From the NCBI GenBank assembly GCA_013213745.1, contig JABSQH010000005.1, positions 1-64,000 on the forward strand: a stretch of 64,000 bases of DNA, in the 5' to 3' direction. Shown piece after piece: positions 1-12,661 of the stretch. The notes under the pieces were generated by a model. It made no database searches, was not told where the DNA came from, and saw only the letters and a program-made list of their open reading frames with translations. The DNA comes from Ilumatobacteraceae bacterium (GTDB lineage Bacteria > Actinomycetota > Acidimicrobiia > Acidimicrobiales > Ilumatobacteraceae). Each line of letters starts with the position of its first letter. The stretch's first letter is position 1. The position numbers and the translations under genes are program-made.

Positions 1-688
1 GACTGCGTTCGGCCTGCAGCCGCTCGTCGTGCTCATCGAGGACGACGACCGCAGCCAGGTCTGGACACGGCGCCCAGGCTGCGGTCCGCGGTCCGATGAC
101 GACGTCGACACCACCGGCAGCCCTGGCCCACTCCCCCGGCGCTTCGGCGACGGTCAGCCCCGCACGACGCAGCCGGACGGCGATGAGCGACGCCTCCGCA
201 GCGACGGGCGTGACCACCAAGGTCGGCCCGGTCGCCGCGGCTGACAACAGCGACGGAACGACATCGGTGCGCGGCGGCAGCCGCAACACTCCCCCGCCGC
301 GAGCGAGCAGGGCGGTCGTCGCCGGTGACGCCGGACCCGGTGCACTTCCCGTGCGCTGCGAGTCCGGGAGGTTGGTCACGGCTCGAGGTGGCGACGCCGC
401 GACGAGGAACGGGCGGATCCGAACAGCGGCCCACCGAGTGGTCGCCCACTCGGCAAGGTCGATCATGGCTTGGTCGGGGCCGACCCCGGTGAGCTTGGCG
501 ATCGGTTTGAGCGGCCGCGGACCCGGCTCGCCATGTCGCTCGAGCACCCATCCACCCACACGCCGACCGTGCAGGTCGATGCGCACCAGCGTGCCGACGG
601 CGATGCGATCGGCGAACTCGTCGGGGACGAGGTAGTTGAAGGTCTTGTCGAGGCCGGTCAGATCCGGCAGTACACGAGCGACGTGCAC
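1..688 (-). CDS. priA: PriA-like primosomal protein N', N-terminal part (cut by window edge)
   Basis: This is the N-terminal 229 codons of a PriA-type replication restart protein; the rest lies beyond position 1. The reading frame gives LPDLTGLDKTFNYLVPDEF near residues 7-25, typical of the PriA 3'-DNA-binding domain, and a DEHDE motif near 218-222 where the helicase has its Walker B box. The stretch where Walker A is expected reads RLPPRTDVVPSLLS and has no GxTGSGKT. Loss of helicase motifs is known for actinobacterial PriA, so this copy is probably a non-helicase loading factor. The GTG at 688 starts 13 bases after the metK stop; no other start fits. It is the last visible gene of the coaBC-metK-priA series. 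Confidence 0.85.
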   Translation of the reverse strand, partial: MHVARVLPDLTGLDKTFNYLVPDEFADRIAVGTLVRIDLHGRRVGGWVLERHGEPGPRPLKPIAKLTGVGPDQAMIDLAEWATTRWAAVRIRPFLVAASPPRAVTNLPDSQRTGSAPGPASPATTALLARGGGVLRLPPRTDVVPSLLSAAATGPTLVVTPVAAEASLIAVRLRRAGLTVAEAPGEWARAAGGVDVVIGPRTAAWAPCPDLAAVVVLDEHDERLQAERS

Positions 689-701
689 CGCCGCAGCCCG
701 C

Positions 702-1889
702 TCAGACGCCGAGCGCCGACTTCAGCTCGTCGAGCTTGCCGAGCTCTTCCCACGGGAACCCGGCACGACCGAAGTGGCCGTACGCCGCCGTGCGGCGGTA
801 AATCGGACGCTTGAGTTCGAGGTCGCGCACGATGGCACCAGGTCGCAGGTCGAAGGTCTCCCGCACCGCCTGTTCGATATGCGCCGGGTCGACCTGGGAG
901 GTCCCGAAGGTCTCGATCAGGATCGACATCGGCTGCGCCATCCCGATGGCGTAGGCCAGTTGCACTTCACAGCGGTCGGCGGCGCCTGAGGCGACGACGT
1001 GCTTGGCCACCCACCGTCCGGCATAGGCGGCCGAACGGTCGACCTTGCTCGGGTCCTTGCCCGAGAACGCACCGCCACCGTGACGACCCATGCCACCGTA
1101 GGTGTCGACGATGATCTTCCGGCCGGTGAGTCCAGCGTCGGCGTACGGACCGCCCCGTACGAAGTGGCCGGTCGGATTGACGTAGACGTCGTAGTCGTCG
1201 TCGGCGAATTCCTCGGGGATCGTGGCGCGGATCACCTGATCGGTGAGATCGGGACGGATCACGGTGTCGCGGTCGACCCCGTCTTGGTGCTGCGTCGAGA
1301 TGAGGACCCCTTTGAGGGCAACGGGCTTGCCATCTCGGTACTCGAAGGTCACCTGAGTCTTGCCGTCAGGTCGCAGATACGGCACCTGGCCCGACTTGCG
1401 GACCTCGGCGAGACGCTCGGCCAAGCGGTGTGCCGTCCAGATGGGCAGCGGCATCAGGTCGGCGGTCTCGTTGCACGCGTAACCGAACATCATCCCCTGG
1501 TCGCCGGCACCCTGGAGATTGAGGATGTCCTCGCCCGAGTGGCCACTGCGCACCTCCTCTGAGGCATCGACGCCCTGGGCGATATCGGGGCTCTGCTCGT
1601 CGATCGACACGATCACACCACAGGTGTGGCCGTCGAAGCCGTAGAGCGCATTGTCGTAGCCGATGCTGATGATCGCCTCGCGGGCGATCTTGGGGATGTC
1701 GACGTATGCCGACGTGGTGATCTCGCCGGCGACGACACACAGACCAGTCGTCAGCAGGGTCTCGCAGGCGACACGCCCATCGGGGTCGTTCGCCAGAATT
1801 GCGTCGAGGACGGAGTCGGAGATCTGATCGGCCATCTTGTCGGGATGGCCTTCGGTAACGCTTTCGGAGGTGAAGGTGAAGGTGCTCAT
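702..1889 (-). CDS. metK: S-adenosylmethionine synthetase
   Basis: MetK makes S-adenosylmethionine from ATP and methionine in the cytoplasm. The 395-residue product is the usual length. It has GHPDK at residues 14-18 (ATP/Mg site), [12 protein letters not shown] at 127-138 (family signature) and the glycine-rich GGGAFSGKD at 271-279 (phosphate loop). The ATG at 1889 overlaps the coaBC stop as ATGA, so translation is probably coupled. The order coaBC-metK-priA is standard in actinobacteria. Confidence 0.97.
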   Translation of the reverse strand: MSTFTFTSESVTEGHPDKMADQISDSVLDAILANDPDGRVACETLLTTGLCVVAGEITTSAYVDIPKIAREAIISIGYDNALYGFDGHTCGVIVSIDEQSPDIAQGVDASEEVRSGHSGEDILNLQGAGDQGMMFGYACNETADLMPLPIWTAHRLAERLAEVRKSGQVPYLRPDGKTQVTFEYRDGKPVALKGVLISTQHQDGVDRDTVIRPDLTDQVIRATIPEEFADDDYDVYVNPTGHFVRGGPYADAGLTGRKIIVDTYGGMGRHGGGAFSGKDPSKVDRSAAYAGRWVAKHVVASGAADRCEVQLAYAIGMAQPMSILIETFGTSQVDPAHIEQAVRETFDLRPGAIVRDLELKRPIYRRTAAYGHFGRAGFPWEELGKLDELKSALGV

Positions 1890-3157
1890 GAGTGGTGGGG
1901 TCGCGATCCTGTAGTTGTTCGGTCCACGGCGTCGTGGGACTGACGAATGTCGACGATGGCGTCGATCACGGCCCGGGCGACATCTCGCTTGGCGGCGAGG
2001 TCGATCTCGACAGGCTCCGCGTCGGGCCGCATCAGCGTAACCGCATTGGTGTCGTGGGCGAAGCCCACTCCATCTGCACTCACGTCGTTGGCGACGATGA
2101 GATCGAGTTGTTTGCGATCGAGTTTGTCCTGGGCGTTGGCGACCAGGTCGTCCGTCTCGGCGGCGAACCCGACCAACGTCTGGCCGGGCCGCTTGCTCGA
2201 ACCGAGTTCCGCAAGGATGTCGGCGGTGGGAACGAGTTCGATCGTCGGTGCTCCGTCGCGTTTCTTCAACTTGGACGAACTCGGGGCGACAGGCCGGAAA
2301 TCAGCGACTGCCGCCGCCATGATGGCGACGTCGGCCTGGGCAGCCGCTGCCATCATCGCCGCCCGCATCTGTTCGGCGGTTTCCACGGCGACTACGTCGA
2401 CCACGCCACTCGGCGCCGGGAGATCGACGGTCGAGACCAAGGTCACCTGGGCGCCGCGTGCCGCCGCCTCGGCGGCCACTGCGTAGCCCTGCTTCCCCGA
2501 GCTGCGATTGGCGATGACACGGACCGCGTCGATCGGCTCGCGGGTCCCGCCGGCCGACACGCACACCCGTGTCCCGAGGAGATCTCGAGGAACGGCCGAT
2601 CCGTGATCGAGCACGCGGTGGACTGCGCTGACGATGTCGGCAGGCTCGGCCAGCCGGCCAGCGCCCACGTCGCCGCCCGCGAGTCGGCCCACACCGGGCT
2701 CGACGATGTGCACGCCGCGTGTGCGGAGTACGGAGATGTTGTCGGCGACCGCTGGGTGCTCCCACATCTCGGTGTGCATCGCCGGGCAGACGACCACGGG
2801 CGCGCGCGTCGCCAGCAGTGTGTTGGTCAAGAGATCGGTCGACAGGCCCATCCGGTAGGCGGCGATCACTCGCGCCGTCGCCGGAGCGACGACGATCAGG
2901 TCTGCGCCCTGGCCGAGGGCGGTGTGTGGGATCGGGGTACTCGGATCGTCCCACAGCCGGGTGTGCACCGGTTCAGACGCCAGCGCACTGACGGTGGTGG
3001 CACCGATGAAGCGCTCTGCGCCGGCGGTCATCACGGGAACGACGTGGGCACCGTCGTCGACGAGGCGACGGAGCACCTCGACGGCTTTGTAGGCGGCAAT
3101 GCCACCGGTGATGCCGAGAACCACCCGGCGGCCGGTCAGCGGCCCCGGCTCGGTCAT
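1886..3157 (-). CDS. coaBC: Bifunctional phosphopantothenoylcysteine decarboxylase / phosphopantothenate-cysteine ligase
   Basis: CoaBC carries out two steps of coenzyme A synthesis: ligation of cysteine to 4'-phosphopantothenate (CoaB) and decarboxylation of the product (CoaC, FMN-dependent). The N-terminal flavoprotein half has [10 protein letters not shown] near residue 15, the active histidine in IPHTAL (His78) and PAMHTEMW at 125-132. The CoaB half begins near residue 195 with [15 protein letters not shown] and carries KLKK at 296-299. The flap [13 protein letters not shown] (about 158-170) has no cysteine where E. coli Dfp has one. At 423 residues it is full length. panB and panC, which supply pantothenate, lie at the other end of the window. 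Confidence 0.96.
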   Translation of the reverse strand: MTEPGPLTGRRVVLGITGGIAAYKAVEVLRRLVDDGAHVVPVMTAGAERFIGATTVSALASEPVHTRLWDDPSTPIPHTALGQGADLIVVAPATARVIAAYRMGLSTDLLTNTLLATRAPVVVCPAMHTEMWEHPAVADNISVLRTRGVHIVEPGVGRLAGGDVGAGRLAEPADIVSAVHRVLDHGSAVPRDLLGTRVCVSAGGTREPIDAVRVIANRSSGKQGYAVAAEAAARGAQVTLVSTVDLPAPSGVVDVVAVETAEQMRAAMMAAAAQADVAIMAAAVADFRPVAPSSSKLKKRDGAPTIELVPTADILAELGSSKRPGQTLVGFAAETDDLVANAQDKLDRKQLDLIVANDVSADGVGFAHDTNAVTLMRPDAEPVEIDLAAKRDVARAVIDAIVDIRQSHDAVDRTTTGSRPHHS

Positions 3158-3167
3158 CGTGGGCGAC

Positions 3168-3500
3168 TCAGGCGTTGTCGCCGGACTCGCCGAAGGCCTC
3201 GGCCGCGTCGGCCATCGCCTGTGCTTCGGCCTCAGGGTCGTACTCGGGCTCCTCGGGCGCTTCGGTCCACACGATCTTCTCTTCGGAAATCTCCTCGAAG
3301 GCGATCGACAGTGGCTTGCGAGCCACGGACGACACCTGAGGAGGAATCATGTGACCGAGCCCGTCGCCGAGCTGATTGAAGTACGAGTTGATGTTGCGGG
3401 CCCGCCGCGAAGCGAGCGTGACCAAGGAGAACTTGGAGTCGACGCGACCGAGTAGAGACTCGATGGGCGGCGTGATCATGGTGTCGTGGTCGAGCGCCAT
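3168..3500 (-). CDS. rpoZ: DNA-directed RNA polymerase omega subunit
   Basis: Omega helps assemble and stabilise RNA polymerase by clamping the beta' subunit. The 110-residue product has the family core PPIESLLGRVDSKFSLVTL and RRARNINSYFNQLGDG, followed by KPLSIAFEEI. The C-terminal 40 residues are acidic and low in complexity, common in actinobacterial omega. An internal ATG seven codons downstream is an alternative start. It lies 10 bases upstream of coaBC and 12 bases after gmk, in the order gmk-rpoZ-coaBC known from actinobacteria. Confidence 0.93.
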   Translation of the reverse strand: MALDHDTMITPPIESLLGRVDSKFSLVTLASRRARNINSYFNQLGDGLGHMIPPQVSSVARKPLSIAFEEISEEKIVWTEAPEEPEYDPEAEAQAMADAAEAFGESGDNA

Positions 3501-3512
3501 AGCAGCGTAACC

Positions 3513-4052
3513 CTACCGGGAGCCGGCAATGATCGCTTCGAGTTCTCCCACGGTGTCCATCAGGTCGTCGTTGACGACGAGATGGTCAGCGACCTCTCGA
3601 CCGATCGGTTCTTCGAACTCCGCCTTCTTCAGCCGGGCGAGCACCTTGCTGTCGGGGTCACCGCGTCCGCGCAGCCGGCGCTCCTGTTCCTCCCGACTCG
3701 GCGGAAGCACGAAGATCAGCACCGCCTCGGGATGACGCTGTTTCACTTGTTGTGCGCCGTCCAGCTCGATCTCGAGCACCACGTCGCGGCCGTGCGTACC
3801 GATATCGAAGTCAGGTACCGGGCTCCCGTAGTAGTTGCCGAGGAACTCGGTCCACTCGAGGAACTGGCCGGCAGCAACCTGCGCCTCGAAGGTCGCCGAG
3901 TCGGTGAAGACGTACGCATCGGGGTCTTCGCCATCGCGCCGCTCGCGAGTGGTCCACGATCGGCTCAGCCACAGCGCCGGGTTGCGACGGCACAGTTCGG
4001 ACACGATCGTGCCCTTTCCGACCCCGCCGGGGCCCGACACCACAAATATCAA
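3513..4052 (-). CDS. gmk: Guanylate kinase with TTG start inside a tandem repeat
   Basis: Gmk phosphorylates GMP to GDP with ATP. The 179-residue product has the P-loop GPGGVGKGT at residues 8-16, SRSWTTRERRDGE (GMP-binding segment) and GNYYGSP. The only plausible starts are TTG at 4052 and GTG at 4043, because an in-frame TGA lies eight codons upstream of the TTG. The TTG sits in the last unit of a degenerate 14-base tandem repeat (4049-4145), and no Shine-Dalgarno sequence precedes it. The N-terminus is a few residues shorter than in many homologues. The mihF-gmk-rpoZ order is conserved in actinobacteria. Confidence 0.93.
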   Translation of the reverse strand: MIFVVSGPGGVGKGTIVSELCRRNPALWLSRSWTTRERRDGEDPDAYVFTDSATFEAQVAAGQFLEWTEFLGNYYGSPVPDFDIGTHGRDVVLEIELDGAQQVKQRHPEAVLIFVLPPSREEQERRLRGRGDPDSKVLARLKKAEFEEPIGREVADHLVVNDDLMDTVGELEAIIAGSR

Positions 4053-4145
4053 GGGCGGAAAGTCAAGGACGGAAAATCAAGGACGGAAGATCAAGAACGA
4101 GCGATCACGGGCGCAGAATCAGACGCAGCACTCACGGGCGAGAAG
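4049..4145. repeat. Seven degenerate 14-base tandem repeats before gmk
   Basis: Seven units run head to tail, starting at 4049, 4063, 4077, 4091, 4105, 4119 (13 bases) and 4132. The plus-strand consensus is TCAAGGACGGAAAA. The three units nearest gmk are nearly identical and those nearest mihF are more diverged. Read on the coding (minus) strand, most units end in TTGA or GTGA, which holds both a potential start (TTG or GTG) and a stop (TGA). The unit length is not a multiple of three, so copy number would change the frame upstream of gmk. It fills most of the 114-base gap between mihF and gmk. Confidence 0.9.
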
Positions 4146-4166
4146 ATCCACGGTGACCCGAACGGT

Positions 4167-4478
4167 TCAGTCGCCGAGCTGTTCGAGCAGCTTTTGCTTC
4201 TGCTGTGGACCGAGGCCCTGCACGCGTCGATTGTCGGCGATGTGGACGTCTTCCATCACGCGACGGGCTTTGACCTTGCCGACACCAGGGAGCGACTCGA
4301 GCAGCGACACGACCTTGAGTTTGCCGACGTTGACGTCGTCGGATTCGAGCGCTTCGGTGAGGGTCATCGACCCCATCTTGAGGCGAGCCTTGATCTCGGC
4401 TCGTGCGGTGCGGGCTTCGGCGGCCTTGGCCAGCGCCGCTGCCCGTTGCTCGGGGGTCAACTGCGGTGGAGTTGCCAT
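4167..4478 (-). CDS. mihF: Actinobacterial integration host factor (mIHF)
   Basis: mIHF is a nucleoid-associated DNA-binding protein unrelated to the E. coli IHF subunits. The 103-residue product has the family pattern: a helical N-terminus rich in Ala and Arg (PEQRAAALAKAAEARTAR), then VGKLKVVSLLESLPGVGKVK, a helix-hairpin-helix type DNA contact, and a C-terminal RRVQGLGPQQKQKLLEQL. It begins 4 bases after the pyrD stop and precedes gmk, as in mycobacteria. Confidence 0.95.
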   Translation of the reverse strand: MATPPQLTPEQRAAALAKAAEARTARAEIKARLKMGSMTLTEALESDDVNVGKLKVVSLLESLPGVGKVKARRVMEDVHIADNRRVQGLGPQQKQKLLEQLGD

Positions 4479-4482
4479 GTCC

Positions 4483-5406
4483 TCACGCTAGCGCGCCGAT
4501 ATCGGCGACGCGGTCGACCCCCCGCGAACGGCACCATCCGATGAGCTCGCGCTGGATGCGCAGCGGCGCCCGGGGATCGGCGAACGTCGCCGTTCCCACC
4601 TGCACCGCTGATGCCCCGGCGAGAAACATCTCGACTGCGCTCCAACCGTCGGTCACCCCGCCAACGGCGACGATCGGCACGTCGGGCAGCTCCGTGTGGA
4701 CGTCGTGGACCGCACGCACGGCGACGGGATGCATGGGGGCCCCGGAGAACCCTCCCCCGCCAACGCCGAGGGTGGGCGTCAACGAGTCGGGCGAAAACGA
4801 CATCCCGAGCAACGTATTGACACACGTGACGGCCTCGGCGCCGGCGGCGACCGCGGCCTCAGCAACGTCGACGATGCGGTCGGTGTTCGCGCTCAGCTTG
4901 GCCCAACGAGGTCGCCCACATCCCGCGGTCGCCGCGACCACGGCTGCCGACAGGTCAGCATCGTGGGCGAAGATTCCGCCTCGCCCCTCGAGATTCGGAC
5001 ACGACAAGTTCACTTCGACCGCAGTGAGCTGGTCAGCCGCCGGTGCCAGCGCATCAGCTGCGGCCGCGAACTCATCAACCGATCGACCCCAGATGCTGGC
5101 CACGATCGTCGCTCCGCTCGCCGTCAGCTGCGGTAGCCGGTCGCGACGCCACGCGGCGACGCCCGGCCCCTGCAGCCCCACCGCATTGAGCATTCCCTGT
5201 CCGGCAGGAGCCAGACGCGGCGCAGGATTGCCCGGCCACGGCATGACCGACAGCGACTTCGTGACGACGGCTCCGAGATCTGCGAGATCGAAGTACGGCG
5301 CGAGCTCCGACCCGTATCCAGCGGTCCCCGACGCCGTCATCACCGGCGCGTCGAGCGTCACACTCCCGATCCGCACCTGCGTCTCGACCGCGTGCGCAGA
5401 GGTCAT
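4483..5406 (-). CDS. pyrD: Dihydroorotate dehydrogenase, class 1 type
   Basis: PyrD oxidises dihydroorotate to orotate, the fourth step of UMP synthesis. The 307-residue product lacks the N-terminal membrane helices of class 2 enzymes. It has VEVNLSCPNLEGRGG with the class 1 catalytic cysteine at 136, TASGTAGYGSELAPYFDL near the N-terminus, and the FMN-phosphate region VAVGGVTDGWSAVEMFLAGA. Class 1B enzymes usually need the PyrK electron-transfer subunit, and no pyrK is present in this window. In mycobacteria the same slot between carB and mihF holds pyrF. It starts 7 bases after carB. Confidence 0.92.
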   Translation of the reverse strand: MTSAHAVETQVRIGSVTLDAPVMTASGTAGYGSELAPYFDLADLGAVVTKSLSVMPWPGNPAPRLAPAGQGMLNAVGLQGPGVAAWRRDRLPQLTASGATIVASIWGRSVDEFAAAADALAPAADQLTAVEVNLSCPNLEGRGGIFAHDADLSAAVVAATAGCGRPRWAKLSANTDRIVDVAEAAVAAGAEAVTCVNTLLGMSFSPDSLTPTLGVGGGGFSGAPMHPVAVRAVHDVHTELPDVPIVAVGGVTDGWSAVEMFLAGASAVQVGTATFADPRAPLRIQRELIGWCRSRGVDRVADIGALA

Positions 5407-5413
5407 CGACGGG

Positions 5414-8691
<3,278 letters not shown>

Positions 8692-8692
<1 letters not shown>

Positions 8693-9795
8693 CAGCGGCC
8701 CTCGCTCATCAGCTCGGCGAACTCGGCGAACATGTAGCGAGCATCGTGCGGGCCGGGGTTGGCCTCGGGATGATGCTGCACGCTGAACGCAAGCGCACCG
8801 TCGATGCGCATGCCCTGGCACACGCCATCGTTCAAGTTCACGTGGGTCATCGTCGCCTTCCCGCTCAGGCTGTCTGGATCGACAGCGAAGTTGTGGTTTT
8901 GGCTGGTGATCTCCACGCGGCCAGTCGCAATGTTCTTAACGGGCTGATTCCCCCCGTGATGGCCGAAGGGCAACTTGACGGTGTCGGCACCGATCGCCCG
9001 TCCGAGGAGCTGGTGCCCGAGGCAGATGCCGAAGATCGGCACCTGTCCGAGCAACTCCGAGATCGTGTCGACGGCATACGGCACCATCGCCGGGTCGCCG
9101 GGCCCGTTACTCAAGAACACCCCATCGGGCTCACGGGCCATGATGTCGGCAGCCGACGTCGAGGCCGGCACGACGTCGACGCGTCCGAGGTGCGCCAGGT
9201 TGCGGCCGATGTTGCGCTTCATTCCGAAGTCGATGGCCACGATCGTGCGAGTGGCCGACTCGTCGACGGCCTCGATCGTGTACGGCTCCGCTGTCGTCAC
9301 TTCGGCGACGAGGTCGACTCCGTCGGTGCCAGGCTCTGCACGTGCGGCGGCGAGCAGGGTGTGCTCGTCGGCGCTCCCGAAGGCCCCGGTCATGGCGCCG
9401 TCGACGCGCAGCAACCGTGTCAGCCGTCGCGTGTCGACGCCAGCGATGGCCGGCACCCCCATCTCGTCGAGGAAGGCGTGCAGCGAGCGGTCGGCGCGCT
9501 GGTTGCTCGCCCGTCGAGCAAGGTCGCGCACGACGATGCCACGGCAGAACGCACCGCGCGATTCATCGTCGACAGGATTGACGCCGTAGTTGCCGATGTG
9601 GGCGGTGGTGAACGTGATGATCTGGCCGGCGTAGCTCGGATCGGTGATCACCTCCTGGTAGCCGGAGAGCACCGTGTTGAACACGACCTCACCACGGGCG
9701 ATGCGGTCGCCGGCCGGTCCGTAGAGGTCACCTTCGAACACCGATCCGTCGGCGAGCACGAGCGCACCCTCAGTCGGTGGGGAGAGGTTCTGCAT
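8692..9795 (-). CDS. carA: Carbamoyl-phosphate synthase small chain (glutaminase)
   Basis: CarA hydrolyses glutamine and channels ammonia to CarB. The 367-residue product has the N-terminal domain motif [19 protein letters not shown] and a class I glutamine amidotransferase domain with nucleophile Cys258 in [10 protein letters not shown] and the His342/Glu344 pair in QHHPEA. Two ATGs are possible (9801 and 9795). The 9795 start is preferred because a TAGACT box ends 8 bases upstream, which fits a leaderless transcript. That would give carA-carB-pyrD its own promoter inside the pyr series. Confidence 0.95.
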
Positions 9796-9803
9796 ATTCA
9801 TCC

Positions 9804-9809
9804 AGTCTA
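9804..9809 (-). promoter_or_regulatory. Candidate leaderless -10 box for carA
   Basis: The minus strand reads TAGACT, followed by 8 bases and the ATG at 9795. The gap between the pyrC stop (9837) and carA is long enough for a promoter. No clear -35 hexamer is visible. Confidence 0.4.
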
Positions 9810-9836
9810 GTGAATGGTCATTCGGGTTGTTCGCGA

Positions 9837-11120
9837 TCAGCGCAACGCCCGTCCGTCGTTCACGACGAGCTCGCCACGCAGGATCGTCGACCGGACACGG
9901 CCCTCCAGCGGAACGCCGACGAATGGCGTGTTGTGACTCTTGCTGGCCAACTCAGCCGGAACCACCTCCCATCGGTGCCCGGGGTCGAACACCGTGAGGT
10001 TGGCGGGCTCGCCGGCGGCGATCGGACGACCGTGCTCGTCGTCGATGCGGGCAATACGCGCCGGTCGCCACGACATGGCGCCAACGATCTCGGAAAGCGA
10101 CATGTCGAGCGAGGCAATGGCCACACCGAGCGCCGTCTCCAACCCGACCATGCCCGGCGGCGCGGCGTCGAGCGGTTGTTCTTTCGACTCCGGTGTGTGC
10201 GGTGCATGATCGGTCGCAATGGCGTCGATCGTGCCGTCGGCAAGTCCGCCGCGGACCGCGTCGACATCGGCCATCGTGCGCAGCGGCGGGTTGACCTTGT
10301 AGAGCGCCTGATATGACGCGAGCAACTCGTCGGTCAGACTGATGTGGTGCGGAGTCGCTTCCGCAGTGACCGCAAGGCCATCGGCCTTGGCGGCGCGTAC
10401 CAGCTCGACGCTGCGCGCTGTCGACAAATGCAACAGATGGACCGGCGCTCCGGTGAGGCGGACCAGCTCGATGTCGCGGTGGACCATCAGCTCCTCGGCC
10501 AATGCCGGCCACCCGGGCAGGCCGAGATGGCTACAGCACTCCCCTTCGTGCATCACTGCGCCCGCGGTCAACGCCTCGACTTCACAGTGCTGGGCCAGCG
10601 TGACGTCGAGACCCGACGCGTACTCGAGCGCACGGCGCATCAGCTGCGGGTCCTGGACCCCGTTGCCGTCGTCGGTGAACAGCGTCACGCCAACGTCGGC
10701 GAGCTCGGCAAAGGGTGTGAGTTGCTCGCCGGATCGTCCGATGGTGATCGAGCCCGACGGCCGCACATCGCAGAGTCGCGCACGCTCGCCTTGTCGACGG
10801 ACGAACTCGACCACCTCGACCGAGTCCTGCGTGGGATCGGTGTTCGGCATGGCCACGACTGCGGTGAACCCACCGAGCGCAGCGGCCCGCGAGCCGGTCT
10901 CGATCGTCTCGGCTTCCTCGCGACCGGGTTCGCGCAGATGGGTGTGCAGGTCGACGAAACCGGGCGAGACCACGCACTCGGTGGCGTCGATCACGTCGTC
11001 GCCGTCGTCGCCGGCGACGTCAGCGCCGACCTCGACGACGCGGCCGTCGGCGATGCGCACATCGGCGGCGCGCTCACCGCTCTCGTCGATCAGTGTCCCG
11101 TTCCGTATGACCAGACTCAT
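9837..11120 (-). CDS. pyrC: Dihydroorotase, type I
   Basis: PyrC cyclises carbamoyl aspartate to dihydroorotate. The 427-residue product belongs to the amidohydrolase superfamily: DLHTHLREPG holds the metal ligands His59 and His61, VAMPNTDPTQDS is the substrate region, LHLSTARSVELV follows in the barrel, and IATDHAPHT carries the catalytic aspartate. FTDDGNGV holds the acidic ligand typical of type I enzymes. Its ATG at 11120 overlaps the pyrB stop by four bases (ATGA). Confidence 0.95.
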   Translation of the reverse strand: MSLVIRNGTLIDESGERAADVRIADGRVVEVGADVAGDDGDDVIDATECVVSPGFVDLHTHLREPGREEAETIETGSRAAALGGFTAVVAMPNTDPTQDSVEVVEFVRRQGERARLCDVRPSGSITIGRSGEQLTPFAELADVGVTLFTDDGNGVQDPQLMRRALEYASGLDVTLAQHCEVEALTAGAVMHEGECCSHLGLPGWPALAEELMVHRDIELVRLTGAPVHLLHLSTARSVELVRAAKADGLAVTAEATPHHISLTDELLASYQALYKVNPPLRTMADVDAVRGGLADGTIDAIATDHAPHTPESKEQPLDAAPPGMVGLETALGVAIASLDMSLSEIVGAMSWRPARIARIDDEHGRPIAAGEPANLTVFDPGHRWEVVPAELASKSHNTPFVGVPLEGRVRSTILRGELVVNDGRALR

Positions 11121-12073
11121 CGCGCTCCTTTCTCCAACGAGGCGCCTCCGCCCAAGATGTCGAACAACACCGCCATGCGCACCGCGATCCCGTTGGCCAC
11201 CTGCTTGGTGATCATCGCTCCCGGAAGTTCGCTCGGGTCAACGGCGATTTCCACGCCCCGATTCATCGGGCCGGGATGCATCACCAACACGTGATCGGCG
11301 AGACGTGCGGCTCGCTCGGGGGTGAGGCCGAACCGCGCCGTGTACTCGCGCAAGCTCGGCACGAGTGCTTCGGTCATCCGCTCGCGCTGCATCCGTAGCA
11401 GGTACAGCACGTCGAGATCATCGAGCACCCCGTCCAGATCCTCCGTCGTCGGCATCGACGGCACCGGCGGCAGCAACGTGCGTGGGGCCACGAACACCAC
11501 GTCGGCGCCGAGCGCAGCGAACGCCGCGGCGGTGCTCCGGGCGACACGACTGTGTTTGACATCACCGACGATGCCGATGCGCACGCCATCGAAGCCTGCA
11601 GCGCGCCCGAGCGCCGTCCGGACCGTATACGCGTCGAGCAACCCTTGCGTCGGGTGCGCATGCCAGCCATCACCGGCGTTGACCACGCTGGCCGTGGTCC
11701 AACCGTCGATCATCCAGGGTGCGCCGCTCGATCCGTGCCGCACGACGAACGCGTCAACGCCCATCGCGCCGATCGTCTCGATGGTGTCGCGGAGGCTCTC
11801 GCCCTTGTTGAGACTCGACTGCGATGCAGCGAACGTCATCGTGTCCGCAGAGAGCCGCTTGGCTGCGGTCTCGAAGCTCAACCGCGTGCGGGTCGAGTCC
11901 TCGAAGAACACGTTGCACACGGTCTTGCCGCGCAACGCCGGCACCTTCGGATTCGGGCGACGGTTGACCTCGGCCATGTGATCGGCGAGGTCCATGATGC
12001 GGGCGACACCGTCGGCACCGAGTTCGTCGATCGACAACAACGACGCCGATCCCCCCGATGGCGTGGGCGTCAT
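11117..12073 (-). CDS. pyrB: Aspartate carbamoyltransferase catalytic chain
   Basis: PyrB joins carbamoyl phosphate and aspartate. The 318-residue product has the carbamoyl-phosphate loop STRTR at residues 60-64, the lysine loop [28 protein letters not shown], and [13 protein letters not shown] near the end. No regulatory chain gene (pyrI) is present, as is usual in actinobacteria. It overlaps pyrR by four bases (12070-12073), so it lies under the same leader control. Confidence 0.96.
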   Translation of the reverse strand: MTPTPSGGSASLLSIDELGADGVARIMDLADHMAEVNRRPNPKVPALRGKTVCNVFFEDSTRTRLSFETAAKRLSADTMTFAASQSSLNKGESLRDTIETIGAMGVDAFVVRHGSSGAPWMIDGWTTASVVNAGDGWHAHPTQGLLDAYTVRTALGRAAGFDGVRIGIVGDVKHSRVARSTAAAFAALGADVVFVAPRTLLPPVPSMPTTEDLDGVLDDLDVLYLLRMQRERMTEALVPSLREYTARFGLTPERAARLADHVLVMHPGPMNRGVEIAVDPSELPGAMITKQVANGIAVRMAVLFDILGGGASLEKGAR

Positions 12074-12615
12074 TGCGACCCTCCCGTGGACTCGATGACC
12101 ACGCCGTCAGCGTCGACGGTGACCTTCTCGATGAGCGCGGTCGGCAGGTTCTTGCCGACGTAGTCGGGACGGATCGGTAGCTCGCGGTGACCGCGGTCGA
12201 CCATCACCGCGAGCTGCACTGCACGAGGGCGCCCGTAGTCGGCGAGTGCATCGAGCGCGGCGCGCACCGTCCGCCCGGTGTACAACACGTCGTCGACCAG
12301 CACGACCGAGACGCCGTCGATCGGAAACGGGAGATCGCTCACCGCACCAGGCGCGACCGGTCGTAATCCGATGTCGTCGCGGTACAGGCTGGCGTCGATC
12401 GAGCCGACCGGGATCGCGTGATCGATGCGCTCGATCGCTGCGCCGATCGCGCGCGCCAGCCATACGCCACCCGCTTCGATCCCCACGATCGCCACCCCGT
12501 CGAGGCCGCGGTTGGCCTCGATCACTTCATGAGCCATGCGGGTCACTGCGCGACCGATGTCGTCGGCGGCGAGTACACGCCGCGCCCCAGTGCGCGCTCC
12601 AGCCGGTTCGGCCAC
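12070..12615 (-). CDS. pyrR: Pyrimidine operon regulator / uracil phosphoribosyltransferase PyrR
   Basis: PyrR binds the 5' leader of pyr mRNA when UMP is plentiful and also has uracil phosphoribosyltransferase activity. The 181-residue product has the PRPP-binding loop [16 protein letters not shown] at 104-119, and [19 protein letters not shown] and [11 protein letters not shown] upstream. The GTG at 12615 is chosen because AAAGGA lies nine bases upstream; the open frame continues further but only through the leader hairpin. It is the first gene of pyrR-pyrB-pyrC-carA-carB-pyrD and controls them through the hairpin at 12631-12661. Confidence 0.95.
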   Translation of the reverse strand: MAEPAGARTGARRVLAADDIGRAVTRMAHEVIEANRGLDGVAIVGIEAGGVWLARAIGAAIERIDHAIPVGSIDASLYRDDIGLRPVAPGAVSDLPFPIDGVSVVLVDDVLYTGRTVRAALDALADYGRPRAVQLAVMVDRGHRELPIRPDYVGKNLPTALIEKVTVDADGVVIESTGGSQ

Positions 12616-12630
12616 GTCGATTGTTCCTTT

Positions 12631-12661
12631 CCGTCTGGGCCTCACAGGACCCGCTTCACGG
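12631..12661 (-). promoter_or_regulatory. PyrR-binding RNA hairpin in the pyrR leader
   Basis: On the transcript strand the leader folds as CCGU(GAAGC)GGG, loop UCCUGUGAGG, CCC(AG)ACGG: two short stems separated by an internal loop. The loop region GUCCUGUGAGGCC matches the published PyrR-binding consensus ARUCCNGNGAGGYU at nearly every fixed position. The 3' side of the lower stem directly abuts AAAGGA, the ribosome binding site of pyrR, and no terminator follows. This fits the translational repression described for mycobacterial PyrR rather than attenuation. Confidence 0.8.

Noticed and set aside
1892-3379. 495-codon open frame antisense to coaBC and rpoZ
   Set aside because: It mirrors two well-identified genes and has no recognisable protein signature.
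4049-4145. CRISPR array
   Set aside because: The 14-base units are contiguous with no spacers and no cas genes are near.
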